Part shown: piece after piece, positions 7,457 through 16,692 of the stretch
How positions within the stretch are numbered: position 1 is the first letter of the stretch
Layout of the letters: each line of letters starts with the position of its first letter
Source: Phycisphaerae bacterium
GTDB lineage: Bacteria; Planctomycetota; Phycisphaerae; UBA1845; PWPN01
DNA: 64,000 bases
Reading direction: 5' to 3'
NCBI GenBank assembly: GCA_018003015.1
Contig: JAGNEZ010000021.1
Span: forward strand, 1-64,000
Made by a program: the position numbers and the translations under genes
The notes under the pieces: model-generated
Databases searched by the model: none
Told to the model about the DNA's origin: nothing
Seen by the model: only the letters and a program-made list of their open reading frames with translations

Positions 7457-8595
7457 TGTGGTTTGTTCTCTGGGGCGGCCGGTGTGGTGCCGGTGTTCGT
7501 CCGCTGCCGGATTTGGTCGAGCATTCCCGAGGGGGTCAGGATGACGACTGCCCGGCGGGGCATAGCTCCCTGGTGGACGAGCCTTTGGCCGTCGTACAGG
7601 TACACGTTCGGCCTGTCCTCGTCGCGATAGAACTCGCCGGCCACGAGTATCCCGGTTCGGAGGCGGGCATAGGCCCGGGTGATACGCACATACAGATCCG
7701 GGACCGCGTGTCCGCGAGGGTCTTCCCAAGTATAGCTGGGTTCGATGGCGGTTTCTTCCTCGAAGTTGTTGTAGTCGGCGACGGTCACGAAGCGAGGCCG
7801 GGCTTTGAGCACTCGCAGCCACATACGAACATAGAGTTGGCCGCCCTCGCGCGGTTCCTCGAGTGGGTCCTTGCCTTGCCGGGCCACGAATCCGGGGAAC
7901 CGATGGCCCGGCCAGATGCTCATGCACTCCTCGAGAACGGGTGCCGGCTCGTAGGAGCCCCAGCCCCAGGTCTGCCGTTGTTTCATGGTCGCGTGGTTGT
8001 CTCCGTTGTATGCCCATCGCACGGTGAATCGCGGGTCGTCCCAGTCGCCGGGCCCGTAGTTCTTGTCCGTATCGACCAGCAGGAGCGGTTTGCCATCGAG
8101 CTGGAAGTAGGACGGTCGCCTGGCCCAATGGCTGGCGTAGAAATCGGCCGCCCGCTGCTGACCGGTGCGGCCCTCGGCGCGCATCTCCCCGCCGCTGCCG
8201 ATGCACATCGGGATCCGCTCGACTGGCGGTCTGGCGTCCATGAAGTCGAACCATGCCCGGATGTTGTCGTTGATTTGTCCGCCGTCGTTGCCGATGCAGT
8301 TGGTGTCGTCCAGGACCAGGAAGTCGACGCCCATATCGCGCAACTGGGCGTAGTGATCCGCGATCACCTTCGGGTCGCCGGCCGTGTACCAGCCGCGGGT
8401 GGGGAAGACGTGGCAATTGGCCCAATGGTGGTAGCGGTCGTCCTGGGTCCACCACACGGTGTACCACATACCGATGGCCGGCGTGATCTTCGTTTCTCCT
8501 GGAGATTGCGCGAGCGTCGGCTCGGTGCGGAGCGCCGTGGCTGCCAGGCAAATCAACCAGAGGGTCGAGCTCAAGCGAGGGGGGACAAGACGCAC
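7453..8595 (-). CDS. Secreted GH71/GH99-like protein
   Basis: A 380-residue exported protein. The GTG start is chosen because GGAG lies 8 bases upstream and because it begins a clean signal peptide (LSSTLWLICLAATAL, cleavage near TLAQS). The mature protein reads like GH71/99-type TIM barrels: GMWYTVWWT early, ADHYAQLRDMGVDFLVLDDT, KPLLLVDTDKNYGP, and YNNFEEETAIEPSYTWED near the C-terminus. Members of those families cleave alpha-glycosidic bonds, often endo-acting; the substrate here is unknown. It lies 50 bases after the transglutaminase gene and overlaps the next gene by 4 bases, forming one operon. Confidence 0.65.
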   Translation of the reverse strand: MRLVPPRLSSTLWLICLAATALRTEPTLAQSPGETKITPAIGMWYTVWWTQDDRYHHWANCHVFPTRGWYTAGDPKVIADHYAQLRDMGVDFLVLDDTNCIGNDGGQINDNIRAWFDFMDARPPVERIPMCIGSGGEMRAEGRTGQQRAADFYASHWARRPSYFQLDGKPLLLVDTDKNYGPGDWDDPRFTVRWAYNGDNHATMKQRQTWGWGSYEPAPVLEECMSIWPGHRFPGFVARQGKDPLEEPREGGQLYVRMWLRVLKARPRFVTVADYNNFEEETAIEPSYTWEDPRGHAVPDLYVRITRAYARLRTGILVAGEFYRDEDRPNVYLYDGQRLVHQGAMPRRAVVILTPSGMLDQIRQRTNTGTTPAAPENKPQ

Positions 8596-8645
8596 GATCG
8601 TGACTCCGTTCTTCGCTGGCCGCCAGGAGTGAGGGCGCCCGATTC

Positions 8646-10364
8646 CTACTCCCGGCGCTCGGGCGTATCCGACTCCTCGGGGGCCGAGGTCGGGGGTCGT
8701 ATGGCCGGCTGCTTGGCGACCCAGTCCTTGAATCTGCGGATGGCCGCGCGGTTGCTTGATGGTCTCGCGGCCGGGACGTAGCCGAATCCGTCGCCGGAGA
8801 GTCGCCTCAGCGTTTCGAAGACCCTGCGGCGGTCCCAGTCGACATTGCTCTCCAGGAAATCGATGAGGGCTTCGAGTGATTCCCTGGTACCGATGCGTGA
8901 CCATCGCAGGGCGGCCAGCACCCGCACGTAGTCGTCCTCGTCGGTCAGCAGCCGGCGGTACTCTTCATGTACGGCGGGTTTGTCGCCGAACTTGTACAGC
9001 ATCTGGGCGGCCATGACCCGCACCGCCCGCGAGGAGTCGTTCCAGATTCCCTTGAGCAGTTTGAGGGCTTCCTCGTTGCGGCTCTTGGCCAATTCTGCCA
9101 CGACGAGGGCTCGTTGTTCTCCCTCGGCATCGTCAAGCAGTTGCCGAGCGGCAGCCAGGATGGCGGCCTTGACCGACTCGTCCTTTTCCGATTTGAGCAT
9201 GTCCATGAGGGGGATCATGAGGGTGCCGTCGCGGGTCTGGCCGAGAGCATCGAGTGCCATCTTTCGAATCCTTGCAGAGGGATCGAAGGTGGCCTCGAGC
9301 AGGAACGCGACGCGGAGCGGCTGCCGGCCGCGGAACCACTCCTGCACTGCCGCGAGGCGTTCCTCCTCTTCGGTCTTGCGGAGGGCCTCGCAGGCGGAGA
9401 CGAAGAACGCGGTCTCATCGGTGCGGCCGACCGAGGCGTGCCAGACGGCTGTGCGGCTGATAGCCATGGTCGGCAGGGGTGTCGTGGTGGTGACGAAGAC
9501 GATGCGCCAGGCGGGGTCGGGTGGTTCATCGAGGGGCACGCCGTCGTCGCGTACGGTCAGGTACTTGGGTTCCTGGCGGGCGAAGTAGTCCTGGCGGGGG
9601 TAGTTCAGCCGGTTGGTGGGGTCGACCGGGACCCAGCCGATGCCCTCGGCGTAGAATTCTGCCCAAGCGTGGGTTCGCCAATCGGTTGAAGGCTGCTCGT
9701 CCTGGCGGTTGACGTAGGCGGTCGTCAGCCGGGCGGGGATATCCACGGAGCGGCAGAGGGCGATGAAGGCGAAAGCCAGTTCGGTGCACGAGCCGGGCAC
9801 GCCGGCCAGAACGGCGTCCGCCGGATCGTCCTTCAGGTCGATGTCGTAGTGGCAATGTCCGGCCATCCATTCATAGAACAGCCGGGCGCGGTCGACGTCG
9901 CGGGTTTTGCTGGCGGCGATCTTCTCCGCCAGGGGTTTGACCTTCGGCAAGCGCAAGGGCAGATCGTCGGCTACCAGGGCGGCGCGTACCAGGTCGTCGA
10001 GTGGCTCAATGCCGGCGGGCTTGCGGACCAGCGGGACGTTGGCGGGCTTCAGCCGGGCCCACGCGGCGAGGCGTACGGAGCGACATTGACCGGGAGGGAT
10101 GGTTCCCAGGGGGACGACCACCACCTCTTGTCCCTCGGAGTCGGTCTGGGTATGGGCGGGTGCGGGGTCGATTTGCCAGTTCAGGACCTCCTGATACAGG
10201 TTTGAAGCAGGCAGGATGCAGTGGGCGGTCACGCTCTCCATCGGTGCGGAGCCCAGGTTGGCCACGCGGTGACTGACGAGGACCACCCGCGTACTGATCT
10301 GGGCGGAGACCGGTGCGACGAGGACGGCCAGGCATGGCAGCGATGCCAGAGTGAAGCGACTCAT
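8646..10364 (-). CDS. Secreted transglutaminase-like protein with HEAT-type repeats
   Basis: A 572-residue exported protein with a signal peptide ending near APVSAQ. Residues ~140-255 are a transglutaminase/protease-like core with a full triad: Cys193 (VPGSCTELAFA), His232 (THAWAEFY), Asp248 (GWVPVDPT). A preceding beta domain resembles the N-terminal region of bacterial transglutaminase-like proteins. Residues ~330-545 hold alpha-helical repeats of HEAT type (for example ALDALGQTRD, AAQMLYKFGDKP). The combination suggests a cell-surface peptidase or cross-linker with a protein-binding platform. The SD GGAGG is 9 bases before the ATG. It is the first gene of the 10.4-6.1 kb operon. Confidence 0.8.
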   Translation of the reverse strand: MSRFTLASLPCLAVLVAPVSAQISTRVVLVSHRVANLGSAPMESVTAHCILPASNLYQEVLNWQIDPAPAHTQTDSEGQEVVVVPLGTIPPGQCRSVRLAAWARLKPANVPLVRKPAGIEPLDDLVRAALVADDLPLRLPKVKPLAEKIAASKTRDVDRARLFYEWMAGHCHYDIDLKDDPADAVLAGVPGSCTELAFAFIALCRSVDIPARLTTAYVNRQDEQPSTDWRTHAWAEFYAEGIGWVPVDPTNRLNYPRQDYFARQEPKYLTVRDDGVPLDEPPDPAWRIVFVTTTTPLPTMAISRTAVWHASVGRTDETAFFVSACEALRKTEEEERLAAVQEWFRGRQPLRVAFLLEATFDPSARIRKMALDALGQTRDGTLMIPLMDMLKSEKDESVKAAILAAARQLLDDAEGEQRALVVAELAKSRNEEALKLLKGIWNDSSRAVRVMAAQMLYKFGDKPAVHEEYRRLLTDEDDYVRVLAALRWSRIGTRESLEALIDFLESNVDWDRRRVFETLRRLSGDGFGYVPAARPSSNRAAIRRFKDWVAKQPAIRPPTSAPEESDTPERRE

Positions 10365-10410
10365 GGGCAGCGATCCTCCAGGCTGCAGGGACAGAGTGCG
10401 CGGCCCCGGC

Positions 10411-10439
10411 ATTGTAGCAGGGAAGCAAGGAAAGCAGAA
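10411..10439 (-). promoter_or_regulatory. Possible promoter of the transglutaminase/glycosidase operon
   Basis: On the minus strand TACAAT (10411-10416) is a good -10; 17 bases upstream TTCTGC (10434-10439) is a weak -35. The predicted leader is ~40 bases. Confidence 0.4.
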
Positions 10440-10741
10440 ATGGTCGAGGCCGAGGGGGCGGGCATCATCGGCGAGCATCGCGGGTGATCCGGTGATTCGC
10501 GGTTTCGGGCTTCCCGACCTGGTCGATCGGTGCCGTTCTTCGATTTCCATGATCGCCCCAAGCTTTTGCCCGAGTTCCTGAACGCCATCCGAACGGACGA
10601 TGGAGCCGCGATCTTGTCGCCCCGCGGCGTCGGGGCTAACATGCGGCTCATCGGAGCTGGTGCAGGGTGGCTCGGACCCTGCATTGCTGGCTGAACGGCC
10701 GGTGGGATTCCCGGGCTCCTCCGGATCTTGCTCGCAGTTAC
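10440..10741. other. Divergent intergenic region, no gene seen
   Basis: The spacer lies between the transglutaminase operon (minus) and the acyltransferase (plus). Frames are open on both strands but encode low-complexity peptides without an SD. Confidence 0.5.
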
Positions 10742-12061
10742 ATGGCGATGCCCGACACAACCGCTGTTTCTGCTGCCGCTCGCCCCGGTCTTGGCCGCCG
10801 CCGGGACGTGGACATGGCCCGGGCCGTGGCCCAATTTGCCGTAGTCGTGTTCCACGTTCCCCAGTACTTTCATCGGTATCACGTGGATACGATGAACGCC
10901 AGCTTCGTTGACTGGGTGATGAGTGCGTGCTCATCGATGCACATTCCGACGTTCATGCTGATGGCCGGGTTCGCCGCGGGTATGAGCCGCGAGACGGTCG
11001 TTGACCTGGCCAGTTACATCCGATTTGCAGGCAGGAAGTTCTGTCGGTTGATGCTGCCCTTTCTCTCGGTTTCGCTTCTGACCCTTGTGATCAAGACGAC
11101 GCTGTTGGGTGGGACCGCGGGCCGACTCACCTTCTGGCAGGGCTGCATGGCCACGGTGGACTCGGTCCTGGTTCCGCGCAGCGGAATCGCCGGGCATTTG
11201 TGGTTTCTCCATTGTCTGATGCTCATTTTCCTGATCTGGCCGCTGCTCCAGCGATCGATTCCTTCCCGCCGAACCAGCATGCTACTCGTGGTGCTGGCTG
11301 CCGCATCCCTGATTCCGATTCGCTGGCCGGTGGACGGTGAAGGCTGGTCGTGGTTTGGCCTGGCGGACGTGGTGACTTACCTGCCGATTTTCGCTCTGGG
11401 GTTCTGGTATCGCCGCGACGCCGCCGATGGATGGCGCCCGCGAGTCGGACACCTGGCTGCCGCGGCCGCCGTGTTCATTGCGGTGTTGTGCATTCTGGTC
11501 ACACGACCGTGGCCCAGCCTGGACGGCGGGATGCCCAAGCGCGTGCTGACCCTTGTTGCTTTCACCTCGGGGGCATTGATGGTCTTCTGGGGGTGCGGCT
11601 TGCTTGACCGGCATGCGGAGCGTCCTGCGGCGGTATTGGCTCGAATCGGTTTTTACTCATACGACATCTACCTACTGCACGTCATCATGGTTGGCCACCC
11701 CTTGTCGCTGCTGGTCGGGCGGCTCCGGCCGGGCGTCCCGAGCGTGTATTTCTGGTTCGCAGCGGTCGTGCTGGCCACGATGCTGATACCCATGGTGATC
11801 GGGCGGATGATCCGCCGTTTTCCGCGGTTGGCTTTCATCGTGCTGGGCTTACCCGGCCGCGAAGCCGTGGGTCTGCCAGGCAAGGAGGGCGTGGGCGAGC
11901 TGGGTGGTCGTCCGGAGCCGGATTCCGTCTTGTCCCTGCCCGGGGGGGCGTTCGATTGGCAGAGTGTCTTGGGGAGGGCGGTCAGATCGAACTGGCTTTC
12001 CACCGGTTTCGCCTGGCGACGGCGCCGAGTTCGTCAAGTGGACCGTCGCGGGTCGACCTGA
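10742..12061 (+). CDS. Acyltransferase-3 family membrane protein
   Basis: A 439-residue polytopic membrane protein of the acyltransferase-3 family, which transfers acetyl or other acyl groups to surface sugars and lipids. The N-terminus has the family start (RDVDMARAVAQFAVVVFHV, with the conserved His after TM1). About ten hydrophobic segments follow, including GHLWFLHCLMLIFLIWPLL and SYDIYLLHVIMVGHP near the end. The last ~70 residues are polar, Gly/Arg-rich and not typical of the family. Start choice is uncertain because no strong SD is seen; ATGs at 10742 and 10748 fit the family alignment. It stands alone. Confidence 0.8.
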   Translation: MAMPDTTAVSAAARPGLGRRRDVDMARAVAQFAVVVFHVPQYFHRYHVDTMNASFVDWVMSACSSMHIPTFMLMAGFAAGMSRETVVDLASYIRFAGRKFCRLMLPFLSVSLLTLVIKTTLLGGTAGRLTFWQGCMATVDSVLVPRSGIAGHLWFLHCLMLIFLIWPLLQRSIPSRRTSMLLVVLAAASLIPIRWPVDGEGWSWFGLADVVTYLPIFALGFWYRRDAADGWRPRVGHLAAAAAVFIAVLCILVTRPWPSLDGGMPKRVLTLVAFTSGALMVFWGCGLLDRHAERPAAVLARIGFYSYDIYLLHVIMVGHPLSLLVGRLRPGVPSVYFWFAAVVLATMLIPMVIGRMIRRFPRLAFIVLGLPGREAVGLPGKEGVGELGGRPEPDSVLSLPGGAFDWQSVLGRAVRSNWLSTGFAWRRRRVRQVDRRGST

Positions 12062-12175
12062 GTCAAAGCACTTCTTGCTTCTTGCCGAAGGCGAGTGGGC
12101 TTTTCGTCGCTGGATGGGCCTGTCTGGCGAGCTTGTCTCGCCTTGGGTGAGGATAGTCCATGCTGCTTGCCGGAT

Positions 12176-12955
12176 TCAGCGGTCGCGCAGAGCCAGGAAG
12201 AGCGCGGAGCGGCCGGCCTCGGCGCCGTCGCGGCGGTGGCTCCAGAAGTGGTGGTCGCAGATCGAGCAGAGGCTGGCGATCTCGATGTTGTCCGGGTGCA
12301 CGCCGGATGCGGTCAACTGGGCGTGGTTGGCGGACCAGAGATCGAACAGGAAGCGGTCGTTGCGCGGGGTGAAGAACGTGTTGGCGTGATCGAGCTTACC
12401 TTGGGCGATGCGGCGGACGTCGTGGCCCACCTCGTAGCAGCATGGGCCGGCGGACGGGCTGATGGCGGCCAGGAGTCGGGCGGGGTCGCAGTTGAAGAGC
12501 CGGGTCATCTGGGCAACGAGGTTGGCTGTGGCGTGCGCGACGGTGCCCTGCCAGCTGGCGTGGACTGCTCCGACCGCGTGGCGCCGGGGATCATAGACGC
12601 AGACGAGCGGGCAGTCGGCGGAGAGGAGGATTAACGGGACGCCCGGCTTGTCGCAGAGCAAGCCATCCACGTAGCGAACGGCCGTGCCCCGTCCATCGCG
12701 GCCCCGGCCGATGTCGGTGTTTTCGACGGCGACGACCTCGCCGCCGTGGACCTGTTCGGGCGAGGTGAGCCGGTCGTATTCCAGGCCGAGGATTTTGCAG
12801 ACCCTCTGTCGCGCGTCGAGGGCGGCTTCGCGGTGGTTGCCGCGGTGGGGGGCGTAGTTTTGCGGTTTGGTGGTTATGGCGTGGGCGAGGCCGGTCTCGC
12901 GGGCGAGGCGGGGAAAGTGCAGCAGGGTGAGATCGCCGTGGGTTGTCTGAAGCAT
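12176..12955 (-). CDS. pgeF: Purine nucleoside phosphorylase / laccase-domain protein (YfiH family)
   Basis: A 259-residue cytosolic protein of the multicopper-polyphenol-oxidase-like family. Members act on purine nucleosides (adenosine, inosine) and have been linked to peptidoglycan quality control. Conserved metal and active-site motifs are QVHGG, SADCPLV, HASWQGT (usually HAGWRGT), GPCCYEVG, and the C-terminal CDHHFWSHRRDG. Arg-to-Gln in the HAGWRG motif is a mild deviation. The ATG lies 3 bases after the stop of the dehydrogenase gene, so it is probably co-transcribed and translationally coupled. Confidence 0.9.
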   Translation of the reverse strand: MLQTTHGDLTLLHFPRLARETGLAHAITTKPQNYAPHRGNHREAALDARQRVCKILGLEYDRLTSPEQVHGGEVVAVENTDIGRGRDGRGTAVRYVDGLLCDKPGVPLILLSADCPLVCVYDPRRHAVGAVHASWQGTVAHATANLVAQMTRLFNCDPARLLAAISPSAGPCCYEVGHDVRRIAQGKLDHANTFFTPRNDRFLFDLWSANHAQLTASGVHPDNIEIASLCSICDHHFWSHRRDGAEAGRSALFLALRDR

Positions 12956-12958
12956 GGG

Positions 12959-13915
12959 CTATGACCCGATTTTGAGGAGGATCTTGATGGAGCGGGGATC
13001 GGCGGCCATCTCGAAGGCCTCGGCGCCGCGGTCGAGGGGCAGTTGCCGGGTGATCATGGAATCGACGTCGATTTCGCCGCGGGCGAGGGTAGCGATGGCG
13101 TCCGGGAAGGGGCCGCAGCGGCTGCCGAGGACGGTCAGTTCCTGGACGACGACGGGGGTGAGGTTGATCGGCGACTGCTGAGCGTAGGTGCTCTTGAGGA
13201 CGATTGTGCCGCGCGGACGGAGCATGGCCAGGGCCAGGTCCAGGCCGGCGGGTGAGCCGCTGCATTCGACGATCACGTCACGGTCGGCACGAGGGGAGAG
13301 TTCGCGGACCGAGGTTCCGCGGATGCCCCGTTTTTCGCAGAAGTTCAGGGTGAGTTCGTTCCGCCCGACGATCTCGAGGTCGCAGCCAGTGGTCTTGAGC
13401 ACCTGAGCGACGAGCAGGCCGAGCCGGCCGGAGCCGATCACCGCGACTCGCATTCGTTTCTCGATCCGGGACTGCTTGATGACCTGGAGGGCGGCCGCCA
13501 GCGGCTCGACGAAGACGGCCTGGGCGTCGCTGACTGAGGCTGGCACCTCGTGGAGATTACGTTCTGGAACCACGACCTGCTCGGCGAAGACGCCGTCGTG
13601 CCGATCGATGCCCAGTACGGTCCGGCGGCGGCAGTGATTGGCCAGGCCGCGCTGGCACATGTCGCACTTGCCGCAGATGCAGTTGATCTCGGCCACGACC
13701 CGCTTGCCGCGCCAGGCGCGGGAGCCCTTGATCACGGTGCCGACGAATTCGTGCCCGGGCACGCCGGTGAAGCCCATGTAGCCCTTGGCCAGTTCCAGGT
13801 CGGTGGCGCAGATGCCGGCCAGCCTGACGGCAACGAGGGCCTCGCCGTCGACCGGTTTGGGATCCGGATAGGCGGCTTCGTATCGAAGTGTGTCCTTGAG
13901 ACAGAGGGCTCTCAC
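12959..13915 (-). CDS. Zinc-dependent medium-chain alcohol dehydrogenase
   Basis: A 318-residue MDR-family NAD(P)-dependent dehydrogenase. It has the catalytic zinc ligands (GICATDLE, then GHEF), the four-cysteine structural zinc loop (CICGKCDMCQRG ... HC), and the Rossmann motif AVIGSGRLGLL. The GTG start is preferred to upstream ATGs because AGGAGG sits 9 bases before it and conserved sequence begins at once (VRALCLKD). The substrate is not determinable; the pattern is closest to threonine or polyol dehydrogenases. It is divergent from trpA and leads pgeF. Confidence 0.88.
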   Translation of the reverse strand: MRALCLKDTLRYEAAYPDPKPVDGEALVAVRLAGICATDLELAKGYMGFTGVPGHEFVGTVIKGSRAWRGKRVVAEINCICGKCDMCQRGLANHCRRRTVLGIDRHDGVFAEQVVVPERNLHEVPASVSDAQAVFVEPLAAALQVIKQSRIEKRMRVAVIGSGRLGLLVAQVLKTTGCDLEIVGRNELTLNFCEKRGIRGTSVRELSPRADRDVIVECSGSPAGLDLALAMLRPRGTIVLKSTYAQQSPINLTPVVVQELTVLGSRCGPFPDAIATLARGEIDVDSMITRQLPLDRGAEAFEMAADPRSIKILLKIGS

Positions 13916-14044
13916 GCGAGCGGGCCTCCTACTCTGTTCCCCCACCCTGGAGGCGTTCGGTATCAGTATCGACTCCGGGCGTTGATCGGTCAATCGCCCA
14001 GGATGCTGGATTAACCCCATTCCGGCGAGTATTCTGGCCGGACC

Positions 14045-14872
14045 ATGAGTGAGTCATCGAATCGCATCGATCAGGCCTTCGCTCGGCTGGCAGCGGTCGG
14101 GAGGAAGGGCTTGTTACCCTACGTGACCGCCGGCCTGCCGGACCTCCACACCACTGAGCGGGTGCTCGAAGCTCTGGCGGATACGGGTGTTACAGCTGTC
14201 GAGCTCGGGTTTCCTTATTCCGACTCGATCGCGGACGGGCCGATCATCCAGTCGTCGTTCACCCGGGTTCTGGACACGGGCATCCGTGTGAAGGACATCC
14301 TGGAGATGGTCAAGCAGTTCCGGCGGCGTCGGGAGCTGCCGTTGCTGGCCATGTTGAGTTACTCGATCGTCTATCGGATTGGGCTGCAGCCGTTCCTGCG
14401 GATGGCGGCGGACGGTGGGATCGACGGCCTGATTGTGCCCGATCTGTCGCTGGAGGAGGCCCCGCAAGTGGCGGCCCGGATTGCCGAGGCTGGGCTGCGA
14501 CTGTCCATGCTGGTTTCGCCGGCCTCGTCGCCGGACCGGAGGGAGCGGCTGGCCGAGCTATCGACGGGTTTTGTCTACTACATGTCGGTGACGGGCATCA
14601 CCGGCGAGCGGGACCAGCTGCCGCCGGAGCTGGTTGCCAACGTCCGCGAGTTGAGGAAGTCCTCGGGCCGCCCGGTGGTTGTTGGCTTCGGCATCAGCAA
14701 GGCCGAGCAGGTCAGGCTGGTGTGCAGTGAGGCGGACGGTGCGATCATCGGCAGTGCTCTCGTGCGGCGGATGATGGAGGCTCAGGACTCGGGTGCGGGA
14801 ACGGAGGGCATTGTCCAGACGGCCGCGATGGCGGTGAGGGAGTGGATGAGCGGATTGCCTGAGCCAAAGTGA
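14045..14872 (+). CDS. trpA: Tryptophan synthase alpha chain
   Basis: A 275-residue TIM-barrel subunit that cleaves indole-3-glycerol phosphate and passes indole to TrpB. The catalytic residues are present: Glu in VELGFPYSD and Asp in SIADGPIIQ. The phosphate-binding loop is seen as VVGFGISKAEQ and IIGSALV. Substitutions such as FPYSDSIADG for the usual VPFSDPLADG are mild. No trpB or other trp gene is adjacent, so the complex partner must be encoded elsewhere. The GTG/ATG region has only a weak SD (GGCCGGACC). It is divergent from the dehydrogenase across a 129-base spacer. Confidence 0.95.
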   Translation: MSESSNRIDQAFARLAAVGRKGLLPYVTAGLPDLHTTERVLEALADTGVTAVELGFPYSDSIADGPIIQSSFTRVLDTGIRVKDILEMVKQFRRRRELPLLAMLSYSIVYRIGLQPFLRMAADGGIDGLIVPDLSLEEAPQVAARIAEAGLRLSMLVSPASSPDRRERLAELSTGFVYYMSVTGITGERDQLPPELVANVRELRKSSGRPVVVGFGISKAEQVRLVCSEADGAIIGSALVRRMMEAQDSGAGTEGIVQTAAMAVREWMSGLPEPK

Positions 14873-15172
14873 TGAGTCATGCGTACCGGCCGATGAGTAG
14901 GCGTGGTGCTGGACTGAGAGCATGGGGTGCAGAGTCAGGAGGCTACCTGCCGTCCGAGGCGATTTGCCCGGTCGGTGCTCAGTCCTTTTGCACGCGGGCC
15001 GATTTGGTGACTTCTCGTCCGCGGCGTGCGCGCCGTCCCGTCAGCCTCGTCGGGTGTGGTTTGGCTCCTTCACCGGCGCCGGGTTATCATCTTTCCGCGC
15101 CGGGCGGGGAGATCGGGCGCGACCACGACCGGTCTTGACGAAGATGGTTGTCACAGGGCGTGTTGAGCAGTC
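14873..15172. other. Intergenic region between trpA and the flavoprotein gene
   Basis: No gene is supported. No clear hairpin terminator for trpA or -10/-35 pair for the next gene was seen. Confidence 0.5.
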
Positions 15173-16501
15173 ATGCGGATCAACTACGTCGTCCAAGGCG
15201 CTCTCTGGTTGACGCTGTACCTCATCTTGGCACTGGCCCCTCTGCTGATCGTCCTCGTCGGCGCTGCACAACCGAAGCGTGAGTTCATTCGAGAAGCCTC
15301 AGTTGCCCTTGGCTTTGTCGGGCTTGCCATGATGGGTTTGCAGTTTATCCTGACGGCCCGGTTCAAGTGGCTCAAAGCGCCGTACGGCAGCGATATCGTC
15401 TACAGCTTTCACCGTCAGATTTCCCTCATCGCCTTCGGCTTCATTCTCGCCCATCCCCTCCTGTTGACCCTGGTTGATCTTCCGGCGGTCCTCATCCGGT
15501 TCGACTTCATCAACCATCCTTTCTACCCGCGTTTTGGCTTCTACGCGGCCCTCGCAGTGACGATTCTGGTTGGAGCCTCGCTCTTTCGTCGGCCCCTGAG
15601 GATCGGCTACGACGGTTGGCGCCGGCTGCACGGCGTGCTTGCCTCGCTGGCCATTCTGTGCGGTGTTGTGCACGTCTTCGAGATCAACCACTACCTGCAG
15701 ACTCCCTGGAAGCGCTTCTTTTGGCTGGGTTACACGCTGATGTGGCTATCGCTCACCTTGTGGGTGCGGCTGATCAAGCCATGGTTGGAGCTTGGCACGC
15801 CGTATGTTGTTGAGGGGCTGCGACCGGAACGCGGTGACGCCCACACTCTTGCGGTCGCTCCGCTCGGCCACCCGGGAATCCGGTTTCAGCCGGGGCAATT
15901 CGCCTGGGTTACCGTCGGGGACTCGCCGTTTTCGGACCGGGAGCACCCGTTCTCGTTTTCCGGGAGTGCCGAGCGTGCTCCCGGGCGTCTGGAGTTCACC
16001 ATCAAGGCCCTGGGTGATTTCACCCGGCGCATCCGCGAGGTGCAGGTGGGGCAGCGGGTGTACGTTGACGGCCCCTTCGGCGTGTTAAGCGCCGACCGCC
16101 ACGTGCGAGCCTACGGATTTGTATTCATCGCGGGCGGTATTGGCATCACGCCGATGATGAGCCACTTGCGGACGCTGGCCGATCGAGGTGATCGTCGGCC
16201 ACTGGTGCTGATCTACGGCGGGCAGGACTACGATGGGTTGACATTTCGTGAGGAGATCGATGTGCTGGCGGCGAGGCTGAGGCTCAAGGTGGTTTACGTG
16301 CTTGCCAACCCGCCGGTCGGCTGGACGGGCGAGAAGGGTCTCCTGAGCCAGGAGCTTCTAGGCCGCCACATGCCGCGGGACGGGCGATACGAATACCTGA
16401 TTTGCGGGCCGCCGACGATGATGGATGCGGTCGAGCGATCTCTCCGTCGGCTTGGCATTCCGATCGGGGACTACCATTCGGAGCGGTTTGACCTGGCGTA
16501 G
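15173..16501 (+). CDS. Ferric-reductase-like membrane flavoprotein
   Basis: A 442-residue protein with an N-terminal half of about six membrane helices of the ferric-reductase-like (heme b) domain, including histidines in SFHRQ, LAHPLL, RRLHGV and VVHVFE that could bind heme. The C-terminal half is a ferredoxin-NADP reductase module: FAD motif HPFSFSG, NAD(P) pocket GGIGITPMMSH, and the terminal ICGPPTMMDAVERSL. It probably carries electrons from NAD(P)H across the membrane to ferric iron or another acceptor. The acceptor is unknown. A 30-residue membrane peptide follows closely. Confidence 0.85.
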   Translation: MRINYVVQGALWLTLYLILALAPLLIVLVGAAQPKREFIREASVALGFVGLAMMGLQFILTARFKWLKAPYGSDIVYSFHRQISLIAFGFILAHPLLLTLVDLPAVLIRFDFINHPFYPRFGFYAALAVTILVGASLFRRPLRIGYDGWRRLHGVLASLAILCGVVHVFEINHYLQTPWKRFFWLGYTLMWLSLTLWVRLIKPWLELGTPYVVEGLRPERGDAHTLAVAPLGHPGIRFQPGQFAWVTVGDSPFSDREHPFSFSGSAERAPGRLEFTIKALGDFTRRIREVQVGQRVYVDGPFGVLSADRHVRAYGFVFIAGGIGITPMMSHLRTLADRGDRRPLVLIYGGQDYDGLTFREEIDVLAARLRLKVVYVLANPPVGWTGEKGLLSQELLGRHMPRDGRYEYLICGPPTMMDAVERSLRRLGIPIGDYHSERFDLA

Positions 16502-16525
16502 TCGGAGGATGACGGAGGGTCCAGC

Positions 16526-16618
16526 GTGCGTCGGAGACTTTCTCTTCTGGCGGCGGCCCTGATGGGCGTTATTCTTCTGGCGGTGTCCGTGGTTTTTGCC
16601 GCATTGCGCAGCCAGTGA
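16526..16618 (+). CDS. 30-residue single-helix membrane peptide downstream of the flavoprotein
   Basis: A short frame begins with GTG 24 bases after the flavoprotein stop and has a strong SD (GGAGGG, 7 bases upstream). The product is MRRRLS followed by one hydrophobic helix (LLAAALMGVILLAVSVVFAA) and a short LRSQ tail, so a positive-inside single-span peptide. Position and SD suggest a small accessory subunit of the reductase, like the one-helix subunits of other membrane oxidoreductases. That role is inference; the frame and SD are observed. Confidence 0.55.
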   Translation: MRRRLSLLAAALMGVILLAVSVVFAALRSQ

Positions 16619-16692
16619 GACCACTGCGCCGACCAGCCAATCTGCCCGGCGGCGGAACGCGGGTGACGCGGAGGTGGATGGGCAAGCCGTGT

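Noticed and set aside
6110-8551. 813-codon frame running through two glycosidase genes
   Set aside because: The N-terminal half is out of frame with the GH71/99-like gene; only the part from 7456 has an authentic start and lipoprotein signal.
14869-15212. Small frames after trpA
   Set aside because: No SD and low-complexity Arg/Gly/Ser content; not supported.
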